The position numbers and the translations under genes were made by a program. From Kaistia defluvii (GTDB lineage Bacteria; Pseudomonadota; Alphaproteobacteria; Rhizobiales; Kaistiaceae): 64,000 nt of DNA. The stretch spans positions 248,001-312,000 of the forward strand of contig NZ_JBEPSM010000002.1 in assembly GCF_040548815.1 (NCBI RefSeq), written 5' to 3'. The notes under the pieces were generated by a model. It searched no databases. It saw nothing but the letters and a program-made list of their open reading frames with translations, and was not told the origin of the DNA. Below are positions 48,156-56,726 of this stretch, piece after piece; the stretch's first letter is position 1; each line of letters starts with the position of its first letter.

Positions 48156-48961
48156 CAGACCAGCCCTCGCCGCTTCATCGCGCGCCAGATCAGGAAGCCA
48201 GCCGCGCCGAGCACGACGAGGAAGGCCACGAGCGCATACGGATTCTCGACCGCCGAGAGCAGGCCGACGCCAGCCGAGCCGATGACCGTGGTCCCCGCGC
48301 CCAGCACAGTCTCAGACTTCAGCAGAGAGCCCGGGGCATCCGTGGCGATCGGAGCGTCCGGGAGATCAGCCGTGGGCGTCGGAGGTGGGACAGGCAGCGG
48401 CGCCGTGCTGCCGCCCATGATCGCCCGAGCCTTTTCGAGATAGGCCTTCCGGTCCTTCAGCCCATTGGTGCCGCCGTTGATCTTCCGGGTAATGGCTTCG
48501 ATGTTGTTGGCGTCCGCCAGGGCGTTCAGGCCCTTCGCCTTCCAGTACTCGCAGGCGATGCGAACCGAGTTCGCGACGTTCGCCGCCTGCCCCGGATTGG
48601 CGATCAGGTCGACGCCGATCAGCTTGCCATACTTGGCGTAGTTGAAGCGGCCGGTGCACTGGAAGATGCCGCGCCCGCGGAAACGCGCGCCGTCGCCGGG
48701 CTGCGTGTTGCCGAGCGTCTTCCCCACATCGGTCTGCGGGCCATAGCGCTTGTCGAAATAGGCGGTCGAGCCATATTCGACCAGCGTCTTGAAGCCCGCC
48801 GTTTCATGAGCCGCCTGAGCGAGAAAGTGCGCCAGACGCAGCGGTGTCGTGATGCCATAGTCCGGCAGGATTTCGACCAACAGCGGCGCCAGGCCGGCCA
48901 GCAGCGAGGAATCGGCATAGGGCGTCAGACGACGCAGGTCGTCCGCCGTGATGCGGTTCAT
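48155..48961 (-). CDS. Endolysin, GH19 chitinase-like, with C-terminal membrane segment (268 aa)
   Basis: LRLAHFLAQAAHETAGFKTL has the catalytic HE of family 19, and RFRGRGIFQCTGRFNYAKYG then ITRKINGGTNGLKDRKAYLE complete the domain found in many phage lysins. It cleaves peptidoglycan sugars. Residues about 185-245 are a proline-rich linker and hydrophobic part, ending with a span (YALVAFLVVLGAAGFLIWRA) and basic tail, so it may be membrane-tethered. GGAGAC before the ATG at 48961 sets the start. Confidence 0.88.
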   Translation of the reverse strand: MNRITADDLRRLTPYADSSLLAGLAPLLVEILPDYGITTPLRLAHFLAQAAHETAGFKTLVEYGSTAYFDKRYGPQTDVGKTLGNTQPGDGARFRGRGIFQCTGRFNYAKYGKLIGVDLIANPGQAANVANSVRIACEYWKAKGLNALADANNIEAITRKINGGTNGLKDRKAYLEKARAIMGGSTAPLPVPPPTPTADLPDAPIATDAPGSLLKSETVLGAGTTVIGSAGVGLLSAVENPYALVAFLVVLGAAGFLIWRAMKRRGLV

Positions 48962-49044
48962 GTGTTGTCTCCGGTGATGTGGGGAGGTGGTTGACTTATT
49001 CGGGGCGAGCGCCAAGTCAAAAAGCCTGACTTGTGCTCAACTTC

Positions 49045-49074
49045 GCCCGCGACCCCCGCCGCGGGCTTTCTTTT
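49045..49074 (+). terminator. Terminator-like hairpin between endolysin and plus-strand genes
   Basis: GCCCGCG-N8-CGCGGGC followed by TTTCTTTT, correct for plus-strand transcription. It would shield the plus-strand genes at 49213 and 49595 from read-through. Confidence 0.65.
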
Positions 49075-49212
49075 GGAACGGTCGCTATTCCAGAGAATTA
49101 TTGTGAGGCGGGCGTGCTAGTCAGCAGACCGGTCTGGCTCGACCTCAGATCGGCCGTTCGAAGGGTTTAGGCGGACCGCCCGCGCCTTTGAGGCCAGGTT
49201 GAGGTATTCCAA

Positions 49213-49404
49213 ATGGAAAAGCTGACTATTGCCCTTGCCCCGAAGGGCGAGGGATGGATCGTCGAACACCGCGACGCCAACGATGTCATTTACCTGACTA
49301 AAGAGGCAGCGCTTCAAGGCGCTATTGCCGTGATCGAAACCGCGATGGCCGAGGGCTTGGAGATCCACTTGAACATCCCCGGTGGGAGCGGCCGGTTCGA
49401 CTGA
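49213..49404 (+). CDS. DUF2188-like small protein (63 aa)
   Basis: MEKLTIALAPKGEGWIVEHR then ANDVIYLTKEAALQGAIAVI resembles DUF2188 proteins, which fold a three-stranded sheet with GW.V......T..EA....A. Transcribed opposite to the prophage late genes, so it may be expressed during lysogeny. GAGG lies upstream of the ATG. Role unknown. Confidence 0.6.
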   Translation: MEKLTIALAPKGEGWIVEHRDANDVIYLTKEAALQGAIAVIETAMAEGLEIHLNIPGGSGRFD

Positions 49405-49594
49405 AGCGAGAGTGGAACCGGCCGATCGCCAGCGGGTTGGTTGGTGCGGGCGTGCCTATGGCATACCGGTTGGATTGGCTCTCAAGCCGGTAGTTCACAT
49501 CTTCAGCTCCAGCGAACCGCCCGCACTGAATTCTAGACAAGACTGTTTCGACTCTGCACACTGGCAAGGTCTGCAACACCACGGGGACATCATC

Positions 49595-49696
49595 ATGAAG
49601 AAGACGTACCAGAAGCCGACCCTCGACAAATCGGCGCTGCTTCAGAAGATCGCGGCGGCTGTCACCATCAGCGGTGAGATCATCATCGAGCCATAG
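49595..49696 (+). CDS. Putative RiPP precursor peptide (33 aa)
   Basis: MKKTYQKPTLDKSALLQKIA then AVTISGEIIIEP. The leader motif Y-x-x-P-x-L (YQKPTL) is the recognition sequence of lasso-peptide-type RiPP precursors, and orphan precursors starting MKKTY.KP.L are common in Hyphomicrobiales. The core after the leader would be short and hydrophobic with an acidic end. No maturation enzymes are nearby in the window. GGGGA precedes the ATG. It lies on the plus strand within the prophage, as a lysogeny-type cargo gene. Confidence 0.65.
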   Translation: MKKTYQKPTLDKSALLQKIAAAVTISGEIIIEP

Positions 49697-49898
49697 GTCG
49701 GAACCTCTCAACAGGGCAGCCTTGCTCAGCGAGCCGCCCGCACTGATACCGACGAGCGAGCACGCCTTGCGCGGCGTGTGCTCCAGAGCCCGCCAGCACC
49801 CCATACCCCCCCCCAATACCGCTGGCGGGCTCGGCCTCCCTCCGCCTAGAACCTTCTGGCCGCAGCGAACAGCGCGTCGATGGCGTCGTCGGCAAGCT

Positions 49899-50555
49899 TC
49901 AGGCTGCGACCTGGATACTGCAGCTGAGCAGTAAATTGACATCACCCAGATCGGCCATATCCCACGTTTCGGACGCGAGGGCGTCGTTCTCGATGATAAA
50001 GCCACCAGTGGCTCTAACCGCGCCCATGGGCAGGTTAGCCGCCATAGAGCCAATCACGACGGCGGTTCCCGCAGTAGCGCCCGCTGCGATGCCGCACAGA
50101 ACTGCGACCAGGGCGGTTGGTGTGATCGTCTGTGAGGGCGGGTCGGAGCTGGTAAAGACTCCGGCCGTGGAGACAATCGAGATCGTGGCAATAGGCTTGC
50201 TGGGGCGCAGCAAGAGGATGGCCTTTTGGTTGTTTGAGTTGCCGTTTATGCCTGTGACTGTGCCAGCGGAAATGTCACCAGACGTCAAAACCTTATACTC
50301 AAACGAGCCGCCACGACCGATGAACGAGAGCAGGCCATTGACGCCGTAGGCGCGAGTCCAACCAGATGGCGTGACCAATGGTGTCGCGGCAGTCGCGGTC
50401 GTCCCCATTTGGAATAGGATCGCGAGATCACCGGGGACAGCCCCGGCAGGTATCGAGATAGTGGCCGTAGTGGACTGGCTCTCGTTGATGTAGGTCAGCG
50501 AGAATGGGTCGTCGCCGCCGACGCCAAACCCGTACAGTTGATTGATCGCCAGCAT
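49899..50555 (-). CDS. Phage appendage/tail-associated protein (218 aa)
   Basis: A beta-rich, threonine/glycine-rich sequence (YINESQSTTATISIPAGAVP, GRGGSFEYKVLTSGDISAGT) typical for phage fibre or decoration proteins. No catalytic motif. It is the most downstream structural gene of the late operon and overlaps its neighbour by one base. Confidence 0.65.
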   Translation of the reverse strand: MLAINQLYGFGVGGDDPFSLTYINESQSTTATISIPAGAVPGDLAILFQMGTTATAATPLVTPSGWTRAYGVNGLLSFIGRGGSFEYKVLTSGDISAGTVTGINGNSNNQKAILLLRPSKPIATISIVSTAGVFTSSDPPSQTITPTALVAVLCGIAAGATAGTAVVIGSMAANLPMGAVRATGGFIIENDALASETWDMADLGDVNLLLSCSIQVAA

Positions 50556-50983
50556 CAGACATCGCCTTCGGCAAGGATCTCATCAGGGACGAGATCAGCC
50601 AGGAGAAGTACAGCGATGGTGTCTGGATCATCGTAGTTCACGGTCGGGTAGTCCCGCGAATACCAACGGGCGAATTTCGAGCCATCCTGCAGCAGAAACG
50701 CCATGATCTGGGTCAGCTTGCCGGGATGGCGATCCACGCGCCGTTCGATCAGAGCTTTCGAAACCTGCCGCTTCGGCTGCGGCAACAATGTCGGATCCTG
50801 GATCAGGCGCAGCACCCGATCCGCCTCGACCGTGTCGCCGAAGGGCTCGCCATATTCTTCGATGATCGGAAGCCAGCGCCAGCCGGGCTTGGTGCCAGCG
50901 TCCAAATCGATGAGGCGCGCCAGCGAAATCCGCTCGATCGCATCCTGCGGCGAGACGAGCGCAACATGCGTGAAGCCGGTCAT
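50555..50983 (-). CDS. Phage hypothetical protein (142 aa)
   Basis: Soluble mixed protein (QDAIERISLARLIDLDAGTK, KLTQIMAFLLQDGSKFARWY) wedged between two fibre genes with overlaps. It may be a fibre chaperone judged by position only. No family recognised. Confidence 0.6.
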   Translation of the reverse strand: MTGFTHVALVSPQDAIERISLARLIDLDAGTKPGWRWLPIIEEYGEPFGDTVEADRVLRLIQDPTLLPQPKRQVSKALIERRVDRHPGKLTQIMAFLLQDGSKFARWYSRDYPTVNYDDPDTIAVLLLADLVPDEILAEGDV

Positions 50984-51804
50984 GCGTCGTTCCCCGCATT
51001 GTAGGAGATCATGAGCTTGATGCCGATGAGGCTGGCGTCGCCGGCCATGTTGTCGGAGGCGACAACGCGCGACACCTCGAATACGACCAGGTCATTCTCG
51101 GCCGGCATATTCCCGATGGTGATGGCAGCGCTGGCCGGGCCGATATGCAGGCTGTTCTGCGCCTGCCAGGTATCGTTCGATGTCTGCACGGTGCCGAACG
51201 CCCCGTTGATGCCGTCATTGTCGCCCAGCGCTCGGCCCGCAAGTGACCACACGACGTTCTGCGTCGCGGCGCCGCCCGTGTTGGTCCAGTAGGGAATGAA
51301 CGTCACCGTGCCCTCATCCCAGCCCTTTGGCATGGCGACGGAGAAGTGCGCGTATTCCTGCGTCGTGGTGTCGAAATCCATCGTCGACAGCGTGATGTCA
51401 TTCGAGCCGGAATCGTAAGCACCCTTGGCGGCGCCACTGGTGGCGCGCGGCGTCATGGCGCCGGCCGGAATCCAGATGGTCTGAAGTCCGATCGGCAGAT
51501 GCTGGGCGGCGGGAGAAGGGAACATCTGTGCCGCGGTGGTGACGTTGAGCAGCGAGCCCGTCGACGACTTGATCAGCGAGCGCGAAAAGCTGGTGCCGCT
51601 GGCGATATAGGTGCCGATGCCCCATTCAAACGCCGAGCCATCCTCGATCACATAGGGGAACGTATCGCCGTCGACGGCGCCGGCGGCTGCGAGCGTCTGA
51701 TGGTAGCCGAGGGCGGCATCCGCGACGGCGGCACCGAGTACGAGGTTCCCGGTGCCGCCGGTCGTGATGGTCATCCGCACCCGGTCGAACAGCTTGAAGG
51801 CCAT
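50980..51804 (-). CDS. Phage tail fibre-like protein (274 aa)
   Basis: Glycine/alanine/threonine-rich beta structure throughout, opening MAFKLFDRVRMTITTGGTGN and later TFIPYWTNTGGAATQNVVWS. Opening residues of this kind (phage tail, first strand K..DRV..TTT..GTG) are common in alphaproteobacterial phages. Likely a distal fibre or baseplate decoration that contacts the host surface. Confidence 0.65.
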   Translation of the reverse strand: MAFKLFDRVRMTITTGGTGNLVLGAAVADAALGYHQTLAAAGAVDGDTFPYVIEDGSAFEWGIGTYIASGTSFSRSLIKSSTGSLLNVTTAAQMFPSPAAQHLPIGLQTIWIPAGAMTPRATSGAAKGAYDSGSNDITLSTMDFDTTTQEYAHFSVAMPKGWDEGTVTFIPYWTNTGGAATQNVVWSLAGRALGDNDGINGAFGTVQTSNDTWQAQNSLHIGPASAAITIGNMPAENDLVVFEVSRVVASDNMAGDASLIGIKLMISYNAGNDA

Positions 51805-51813
51805 GGCCCATCC

Positions 51814-52908
51814 TCAGTTGTAAAATTGCTTCCAGGTGCCGTCGCGATGGATCCAGCCCACTGTGACCGGCTTCCACGTTCCGGCATGGCGGGCGAAGAC
51901 ATCGGCCGGTAGCCAATTCGAGCCGCGATAGACCAGCCAGTCGGCGCCGCCACCGCCGAGGCTGGGTTGGCCGAGCGTGGGGGTTCCCGCCGCCAGGTTG
52001 TTGGCGACGAGTTCGTGCCGCTGACCGAGGGCGGGCTGGGCAAGGGTCGGCGCCGCTGTGACCAGCGAGTTCGCGATAAGGGCGTGGATCTGGCCCAGCA
52101 GCGGTTGACCGAGAACTGGTGCGCCTGCCGCCAGGCTGTTGGCGGTCAGCTGATAGTTGATGCGCAGCAGCGGCTGGCCGAGAGTCGGCACGCCGATCGT
52201 CAGGCTGTTCGCGACCAGAGCGTGGGTCTGACCAAGAGCAGGTTGGCCGAGAACAGCCGCCCCGGCTGACAGAGACGAGGCGATCAGCGCGTGCGTCTGC
52301 CCGATTGCCGGTTGGCCGAGGGTCGGCGCACCGGCGGCGAGACTGTTGGCGAACAGCGAATGGGCGCCGACCCCCGCCGTCGGCTGTCCAAGTGTCGGAA
52401 CACCAGCCGCCAGATCGTTCGCGACCAGGTGGTAGGTCTGGCCGAGGACGGGCTGGGCGAGGCTGGGCACGCCGGCCGACAGGCCCAGCGCCAGCAGGAT
52501 GTGCGTCTGACCCAGAGGCGGCGTTCCGAGCGTCGGAGCACCGGTTGCGAGCTGGCTCGCGGTCAGGGCGTGGGTCTGGCCGAGGCTGGGCTGATCCAGA
52601 GAAGGCGAGCCGGCAGAGAGCCCGTTCGCCACCAGGGCATGGACTTCCTTGAGCGTCGGCTGACCCAGCGTCGGCGCACCCGCCGAGAGGCCGTTGGCGA
52701 CCAGGGCGTGCTTCTGACCTACAGCCGGCGTGGCAAGCGTCGGAGCACCAGCCGACAAACCGTTGGCGGTGAGCTTGTGCGTTTGCCCCACCGCCGGTTG
52801 GCCGAGGGTCGGCGCGCCGGCGGAAAGGGAGTTGGCAATGAGAGCAAAGGCGCCGCCCGCCCGCTGCCGGCCGAGGGGAACCCGCCCGAGAGGTGCGGAA
52901 CCGAGCAT
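51814..52908 (-). CDS. Tail fibre-like protein with 13 tandem 23-residue repeats (364 aa)
   Basis: After 21 residues the protein consists of thirteen imperfect 23-residue units with consensus ALVANGLSAGAPTLGQPALG plus QTH, and ends with LVYRGSNWLPADVFARHAGT and WKPVTVGWIHRDGTWKQF. The regular spacing of hydrophobic, Gly and Pro residues suggests a beta-solenoid shaft. The W/G-rich end resembles caps of phage adhesion proteins. Unit number could vary by recombination. Confidence 0.75.
   Translation of the reverse strand: MLGSAPLGRVPLGRQRAGGAFALIANSLSAGAPTLGQPAVGQTHKLTANGLSAGAPTLATPAVGQKHALVANGLSAGAPTLGQPTLKEVHALVANGLSAGSPSLDQPSLGQTHALTASQLATGAPTLGTPPLGQTHILLALGLSAGVPSLAQPVLGQTYHLVANDLAAGVPTLGQPTAGVGAHSLFANSLAAGAPTLGQPAIGQTHALIASSLSAGAAVLGQPALGQTHALVANSLTIGVPTLGQPLLRINYQLTANSLAAGAPVLGQPLLGQIHALIANSLVTAAPTLAQPALGQRHELVANNLAAGTPTLGQPSLGGGGADWLVYRGSNWLPADVFARHAGTWKPVTVGWIHRDGTWKQFYN
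51946..52845. repeat. Thirteen 69-bp coding repeats
   Basis: The units are in frame, 69 bases each (one is 72), and differ at synonymous and mild positions. They encode the solenoid of the fibre-like protein. Confidence 0.8.
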
Positions 52909-52928
52909 GCGCTATGCTCCCTGTTCGA

Positions 52929-53309
52929 TTAGGCCGGCGCCGGGATGCCGATGTCGTAGGCCGGCAGCGTGAAGGGGTTCCCGCTGGTCACGGGCTGCGA
53001 GGCGGAAAGCGAATAGGCGGCCAGCAGGCGGCTGTTCGCGCTGTCGACGACAGCCCAATGGGTCGCGGTGCCGGAGCCCGTGACGCTGCCGTCCGTGATG
53101 GCGGCCGACGTCACCTTGCGACCGCTGGGCGAGCGCGCGGCCGGCGAGCCGAAGGCAGCACCGGCCGAGAACGTCTTGTTGCCAAGCGCGTTCGTCGAGG
53201 TCGCGGCGGTGTAGGTTGCTGGCTCTGCCGAACAGATGAAGATCTTATCGGCCTCTGTGTCGATCACGTTCAAGCCGAGGTCGAGCACCCGGTCGTTGAG
53301 ATAGGACAT
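52929..53309 (-). CDS. Phage structural hypothetical protein (126 aa)
   Basis: From MSYLNDRVLDLGLNVIDTEA the protein has a helical start and a serine/threonine-rich beta part (SGRKVTSAAITDGSVTGSGT, WAVVDSANSRLLAAYSLS). Proteins with this layout recur in siphophage tail regions. The ATG at 53309 follows GAAAGG. Function unknown. Confidence 0.65.
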   Translation of the reverse strand: MSYLNDRVLDLGLNVIDTEADKIFICSAEPATYTAATSTNALGNKTFSAGAAFGSPAARSPSGRKVTSAAITDGSVTGSGTATHWAVVDSANSRLLAAYSLSASQPVTSGNPFTLPAYDIGIPAPA

Positions 53310-53320
53310 AGCCGTTCCTT

Positions 53321-53659
53321 TCAGAGGGTGGCGAGTTCGGCCGCACGTGCGAAGGCGGCGGTTTCTTCTTCGTGGAAGCTGTCTTCGATCCACTGGCCGT
53401 TCGGGAATTCCTCGGTCGGCACGGCAAGGCCGAAGACGTAGAAGCCCTTGACGGCGAGCCAGTCGAGATAGGCCATGGTCTTGCCCAGCACGATCGGTTG
53501 CCCGGCCGCGTCGAGAGCGCCGACCTGGTAGTGCGGCAGGGTGCGGTCATTCGACAGCAGCGCCTCGGTGGCCTTGCCCGTCTTGCGGGCCGGGCCGCGC
53601 TCAACGCGCACTTTTCCATCGATCTCGGAGAGATCGTCATTCAGCTTGACGATATTCAT
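53321..53659 (-). CDS. Phage hypothetical protein (112 aa)
   Basis: MNIVKLNDDLSEIDGKVRVE and KTMAYLDWLAVKGFYVFGLA: a mixed soluble protein with aromatic clusters. It is placed between tail genes with short gaps and clear AAGGAAC upstream. No family recognised. Confidence 0.6.
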   Translation of the reverse strand: MNIVKLNDDLSEIDGKVRVERGPARKTGKATEALLSNDRTLPHYQVGALDAAGQPIVLGKTMAYLDWLAVKGFYVFGLAVPTEEFPNGQWIEDSFHEEETAAFARAAELATL

Positions 53660-53675
53660 GGTCGTTCCTTGAGGG

Positions 53676-54257
53676 TTAGGCAGGGACTTTCAGCCAGATC
53701 GCATTCTCGGACGCTGGGCCGGATGGATCTGAAGTGCTGACCGTGATCGACGGCACGCCGAGCGCCGCCAGGACTTGCGCGACCGTGGCGCCGTCGGCGC
53801 CGGCGGGGCCGGAAGGGGCGAACATCCAATAGGTGTTGTCGGTGGCCGAGGCCGGCGGCGTGTGGTTGAGGTTGCCATTGACCCGGCTGACAAAGGCTCG
53901 GCCCGAATAGGTGATGTAGTCGCCGATCGAGTAGTTGCCGACCGATGACCAGGCGCCTGCCGGATTGACGAACTGGATGTCGGTCTCGGAAGCGCGGCCG
54001 ATCGCGACATAGCGCAGGGTTCGCGAATAGCTGCCCTTCGTCACGGTGATGCGATACGCCCCGCCGATCACATGCAGGGCAGCAAAGCCCTCGCTGTCGG
54101 CGAGAAACGGATTGCCCAGGGCCACGGTGCCGGCTCGGTCTGAATAGAGCGATGCGAGCGGTGCACCGGCCTGCTCGCGGCGCACCTCGATCGAGGCGCC
54201 GGGTAGGACATTGCCGGCCGCATCGGTGACAGTGAACTGGTGTCGAGCAAGCGCCAT
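53676..54257 (-). CDS. Phage tail protein with beta-domain and carbohydrate-binding-like part (193 aa)
   Basis: The N-terminal part (FTVTDAAGNVLPGASIEVRR) is a beta-sandwich of the type seen in phage appendages. Residues about 100-130 (WSSVGNYSIGDYITYSGRAF) resemble small carbohydrate-binding modules (W....Y..GD.V...G..Y). A collagen-like GPAGADGATV follows. Likely host-surface contact protein at the tail tip. Confidence 0.65.
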   Translation of the reverse strand: MALARHQFTVTDAAGNVLPGASIEVRREQAGAPLASLYSDRAGTVALGNPFLADSEGFAALHVIGGAYRITVTKGSYSRTLRYVAIGRASETDIQFVNPAGAWSSVGNYSIGDYITYSGRAFVSRVNGNLNHTPPASATDNTYWMFAPSGPAGADGATVAQVLAALGVPSITVSTSDPSGPASENAIWLKVPA

Positions 54258-54258
54258 G

Positions 54259-56553
54259 TCAGTTGATCTCCGGGCCGCGTCGGTCGCCCGCGCCTGCCGT
54301 GAATGTCACGTAGCTGATGCCGTCGACGGCGTTGCCGGCTGCGCCAGGGATGGCGTCTGAATTGCCGGATGGCGCGCCGGGCTGGCCGGCATCGCCGCCG
54401 GCGCCGCCCTGGATGTTCCAAGTAGGATTGCCGGACGCCTTGATGGTCACGCCACCCGCGCCGGCCGCTTCGGGTGTACCTGCTACGGGTTGGGAGAAAG
54501 TCGTCTCGCCGCCGATGGTGGACATTTCGTAGATGGCGCCGCCGACATAGCCCCTGCCGCCACCGCCAGTCGCCCGGGTGCCAGCGAAGAGGCTGCCCGT
54601 ACTGTAGCCGCCCCCGCCGCCTCCGAAGATCTCGCCTCCAGCAAACTCGACCTTGATGGGTGCTCGGGTGCGCAGCGCCGTGCCACCCGGCTCGGCGGGG
54701 ATATTGGAGCTGCCCAAGCCCCACCTGCCGCCGTTGCCACCCTTGCCTTGGATCCGGCCATGGATGATCAGCTTCAGATCCACGCCCGGTGGCCAATTGC
54801 CCACCTCGATCGCCGGGAAGGCGACGTTGGTGGAGCCGACCTTCACGCCCGCCTCGATCACGAAGGTGACGACGTCTCCGGAGACGGGCGCCGGATAGAG
54901 CGTGTCGTGGATGGTCCGGAAATTCAGGTTTGTGGCATCGCCGTCGATGATGATGCGCCGGTCGCTCAGGTCGTCATCGTCGAAGTTCACGAACAGCATC
55001 TCTTCCGCCTCGATACTGAACTTGTCGACGTCGGGATTGAGGCGCGTCACCTGAATCGGCACGGTAACCATGGCGCCGGTCTCATCCTGGAAGGCCTGGG
55101 AGCCAATTCGATAGCCGCCACCCTGACGCACGGTCTGATCACCAGGCACCCGGAACAGGGAAAAGCCGAGCTTGCGCGGTGGGTCGCGGAAGCGGCCAAG
55201 CTGGATGTTGTTCAGGCGTAGCGCCACGGTCCGTCCGAAGGCAGGAATCCAGCGCGAGAAGATCTTCTTGATCGCCGGAGCGCCATAGTCCGTCTGGGCC
55301 TGAAGATCGACGGTCAACGCGGTGGAGCGATAATTGTCCGGCTCTTCCACGCCCTGCAGAGGATTGCGCTGGCCGAAGTAGGTCCACACCTGCGAGATCC
55401 GTTTACTGGGCTGCTCCTGCACCGACAACGTGCCCTGCAGGATCGTCCCGGCATCGAACACCTGTGCGTCAGTGGAAATCTGGCGCAGCACCTGCAGGCG
55501 AATTTGCTGCTGAATATCCGACCACCAGATGGCCAGACCCGCCTGTTCGATCAGCTCCGAACAGAGGTCACCGACCGAGGTGGGTTCGGCGATGACGCCG
55601 GTGTACAGCCGCCTATTAAAGGCCTGTGTCTCTGTCAGCCATGCAGTGATCGGGATGAACTCGGAAGGAACCTCGGCGTAGTTTTGCAGAAGGTTGGCGA
55701 TGATATTGGCCGGGTCTTGCGCCACATAGCGCAAGACAAGCTGGGCGCGGTCCTGTGCGTCGTGCGCTGCTGCCGTCGTGCCGTATTGAGCCCGCGTCAG
55801 CGTCAGCGTGTCGGCCGAGCGCGTGAAACCACAGATCTCCTTGCCGCCTATCGCCACATAGCCAGACGCCGGATATTCAGCGTTGCCAACCCCGGAAGGC
55901 GAAAGCGTCGCCGTGGTCGCTACGGCTGTGATGCCGGAGACGAGAAAGCCGTTCGAAAGCTTCGGAGCCTGGGCTCGGTCGCCGTCGGCGAGCTTCAGGA
56001 CGTCTTTTGCCGTCAGGGTATAGATGCCGTCCGGAGTCGGGCCGGTGAAGCTTTCGAGGATGTAGTGGCGCGTCTCCATGTCGGCGAGCGCTTGGCCGAC
56101 GACGCCGCGGATCAGCCGGATGGCGCGACCGCGCAGATAGGGATGGCGCGCGCGGAACTTGCCCCAGAAGGTGCCGCGCGCGAAGGCGTCATAGCCGCGC
56201 TCGGCCAGATACTTGTCGAAGCCTGGCGCGGCATCGGACCAACGGTGATCGCCGAAAGACACTGTCAGCGTCGCACGCTGGCCCAGATCCTCGCCAAGCG
56301 AAACCGTGCCGGGCGTGAAGGAAACGCCATTGATCGACGGGATCGCCTCGATGTCGCGCGGCAGGTAGTCAGCCGGCTGGGCGAAGCGCAGCGTGATCGG
56401 TGCGTTGACGAACTTGGTGCGCACCTGGCACGTCTTCAGCGTGTTCATGCACTTGCGCGGTCCCGTCGCCGGGATCGAGGCGGTGCAGGCGCCGACGCCA
56501 TAGTTCAAGCTGCAGTAGTCGAGATCGATCTCGACATAGGTCAGCGCTTTCAA
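54259..56553 (-). CDS. Phage tail tip/central fibre protein with DUF2163-like start (764 aa)
   Basis: The opening MKALTYVEIDLDYCSLNYGV then GACTASIP and KCMNTLKTCQ is the cysteine-bearing pattern of the Phage_BR0599/DUF2163 type tail proteins. The middle contains alternating beta regions, including SGITAVATTATLSPSGVGNA. The C-terminal 150 residues are glycine-rich (EIFGGGGGGYSTGSLF, GGAGGDAGQPGAPSG), like receptor-binding tips of T-even-type phages. It probably forms the tail tip hub and adhesion module. It overlaps the 58-aa gene by four bases. Confidence 0.75.
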   Translation of the reverse strand: MKALTYVEIDLDYCSLNYGVGACTASIPATGPRKCMNTLKTCQVRTKFVNAPITLRFAQPADYLPRDIEAIPSINGVSFTPGTVSLGEDLGQRATLTVSFGDHRWSDAAPGFDKYLAERGYDAFARGTFWGKFRARHPYLRGRAIRLIRGVVGQALADMETRHYILESFTGPTPDGIYTLTAKDVLKLADGDRAQAPKLSNGFLVSGITAVATTATLSPSGVGNAEYPASGYVAIGGKEICGFTRSADTLTLTRAQYGTTAAAHDAQDRAQLVLRYVAQDPANIIANLLQNYAEVPSEFIPITAWLTETQAFNRRLYTGVIAEPTSVGDLCSELIEQAGLAIWWSDIQQQIRLQVLRQISTDAQVFDAGTILQGTLSVQEQPSKRISQVWTYFGQRNPLQGVEEPDNYRSTALTVDLQAQTDYGAPAIKKIFSRWIPAFGRTVALRLNNIQLGRFRDPPRKLGFSLFRVPGDQTVRQGGGYRIGSQAFQDETGAMVTVPIQVTRLNPDVDKFSIEAEEMLFVNFDDDDLSDRRIIIDGDATNLNFRTIHDTLYPAPVSGDVVTFVIEAGVKVGSTNVAFPAIEVGNWPPGVDLKLIIHGRIQGKGGNGGRWGLGSSNIPAEPGGTALRTRAPIKVEFAGGEIFGGGGGGYSTGSLFAGTRATGGGGRGYVGGAIYEMSTIGGETTFSQPVAGTPEAAGAGGVTIKASGNPTWNIQGGAGGDAGQPGAPSGNSDAIPGAAGNAVDGISYVTFTAGAGDRRGPEIN

Positions 56554-56726
56554 GCGCGCAGCTCCGAGCCGGAGATCTCGACCTTTGCCTCAACGCCCGC
56601 GACGAACGCCGCGAGCCGGATGATCTGGGCACTGAGACGCAACCGAAAGGACCACCCCCGGGGAAAGACCACCCGCAGCTTCACATCGCAGAGCGGCTTG
56701 AAGGGGATCTCGTGAGTGGTCGTCAT
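56550..56726 (-). CDS. Small phage tail-region protein (58 aa)
   Basis: MTTTHEIPFKPLCDVKLRVV and RLRLSAQIIRLAAFVAGVEA form a short alpha/beta protein. It has four-base overlaps with both neighbours (tail tip downstream, structural gene upstream), which fixes its start at 56726. No family recognised. Confidence 0.65.
   Translation of the reverse strand: MTTTHEIPFKPLCDVKLRVVFPRGWSFRLRLSAQIIRLAAFVAGVEAKVEISGSELRA

Noticed and set aside
51946..52845. Regular 69-base repeats resembling a CRISPR array
   Set aside because: The units are contiguous, in frame and code for a 23-residue protein repeat; there are no unique spacers between constant repeats and no cas genes.
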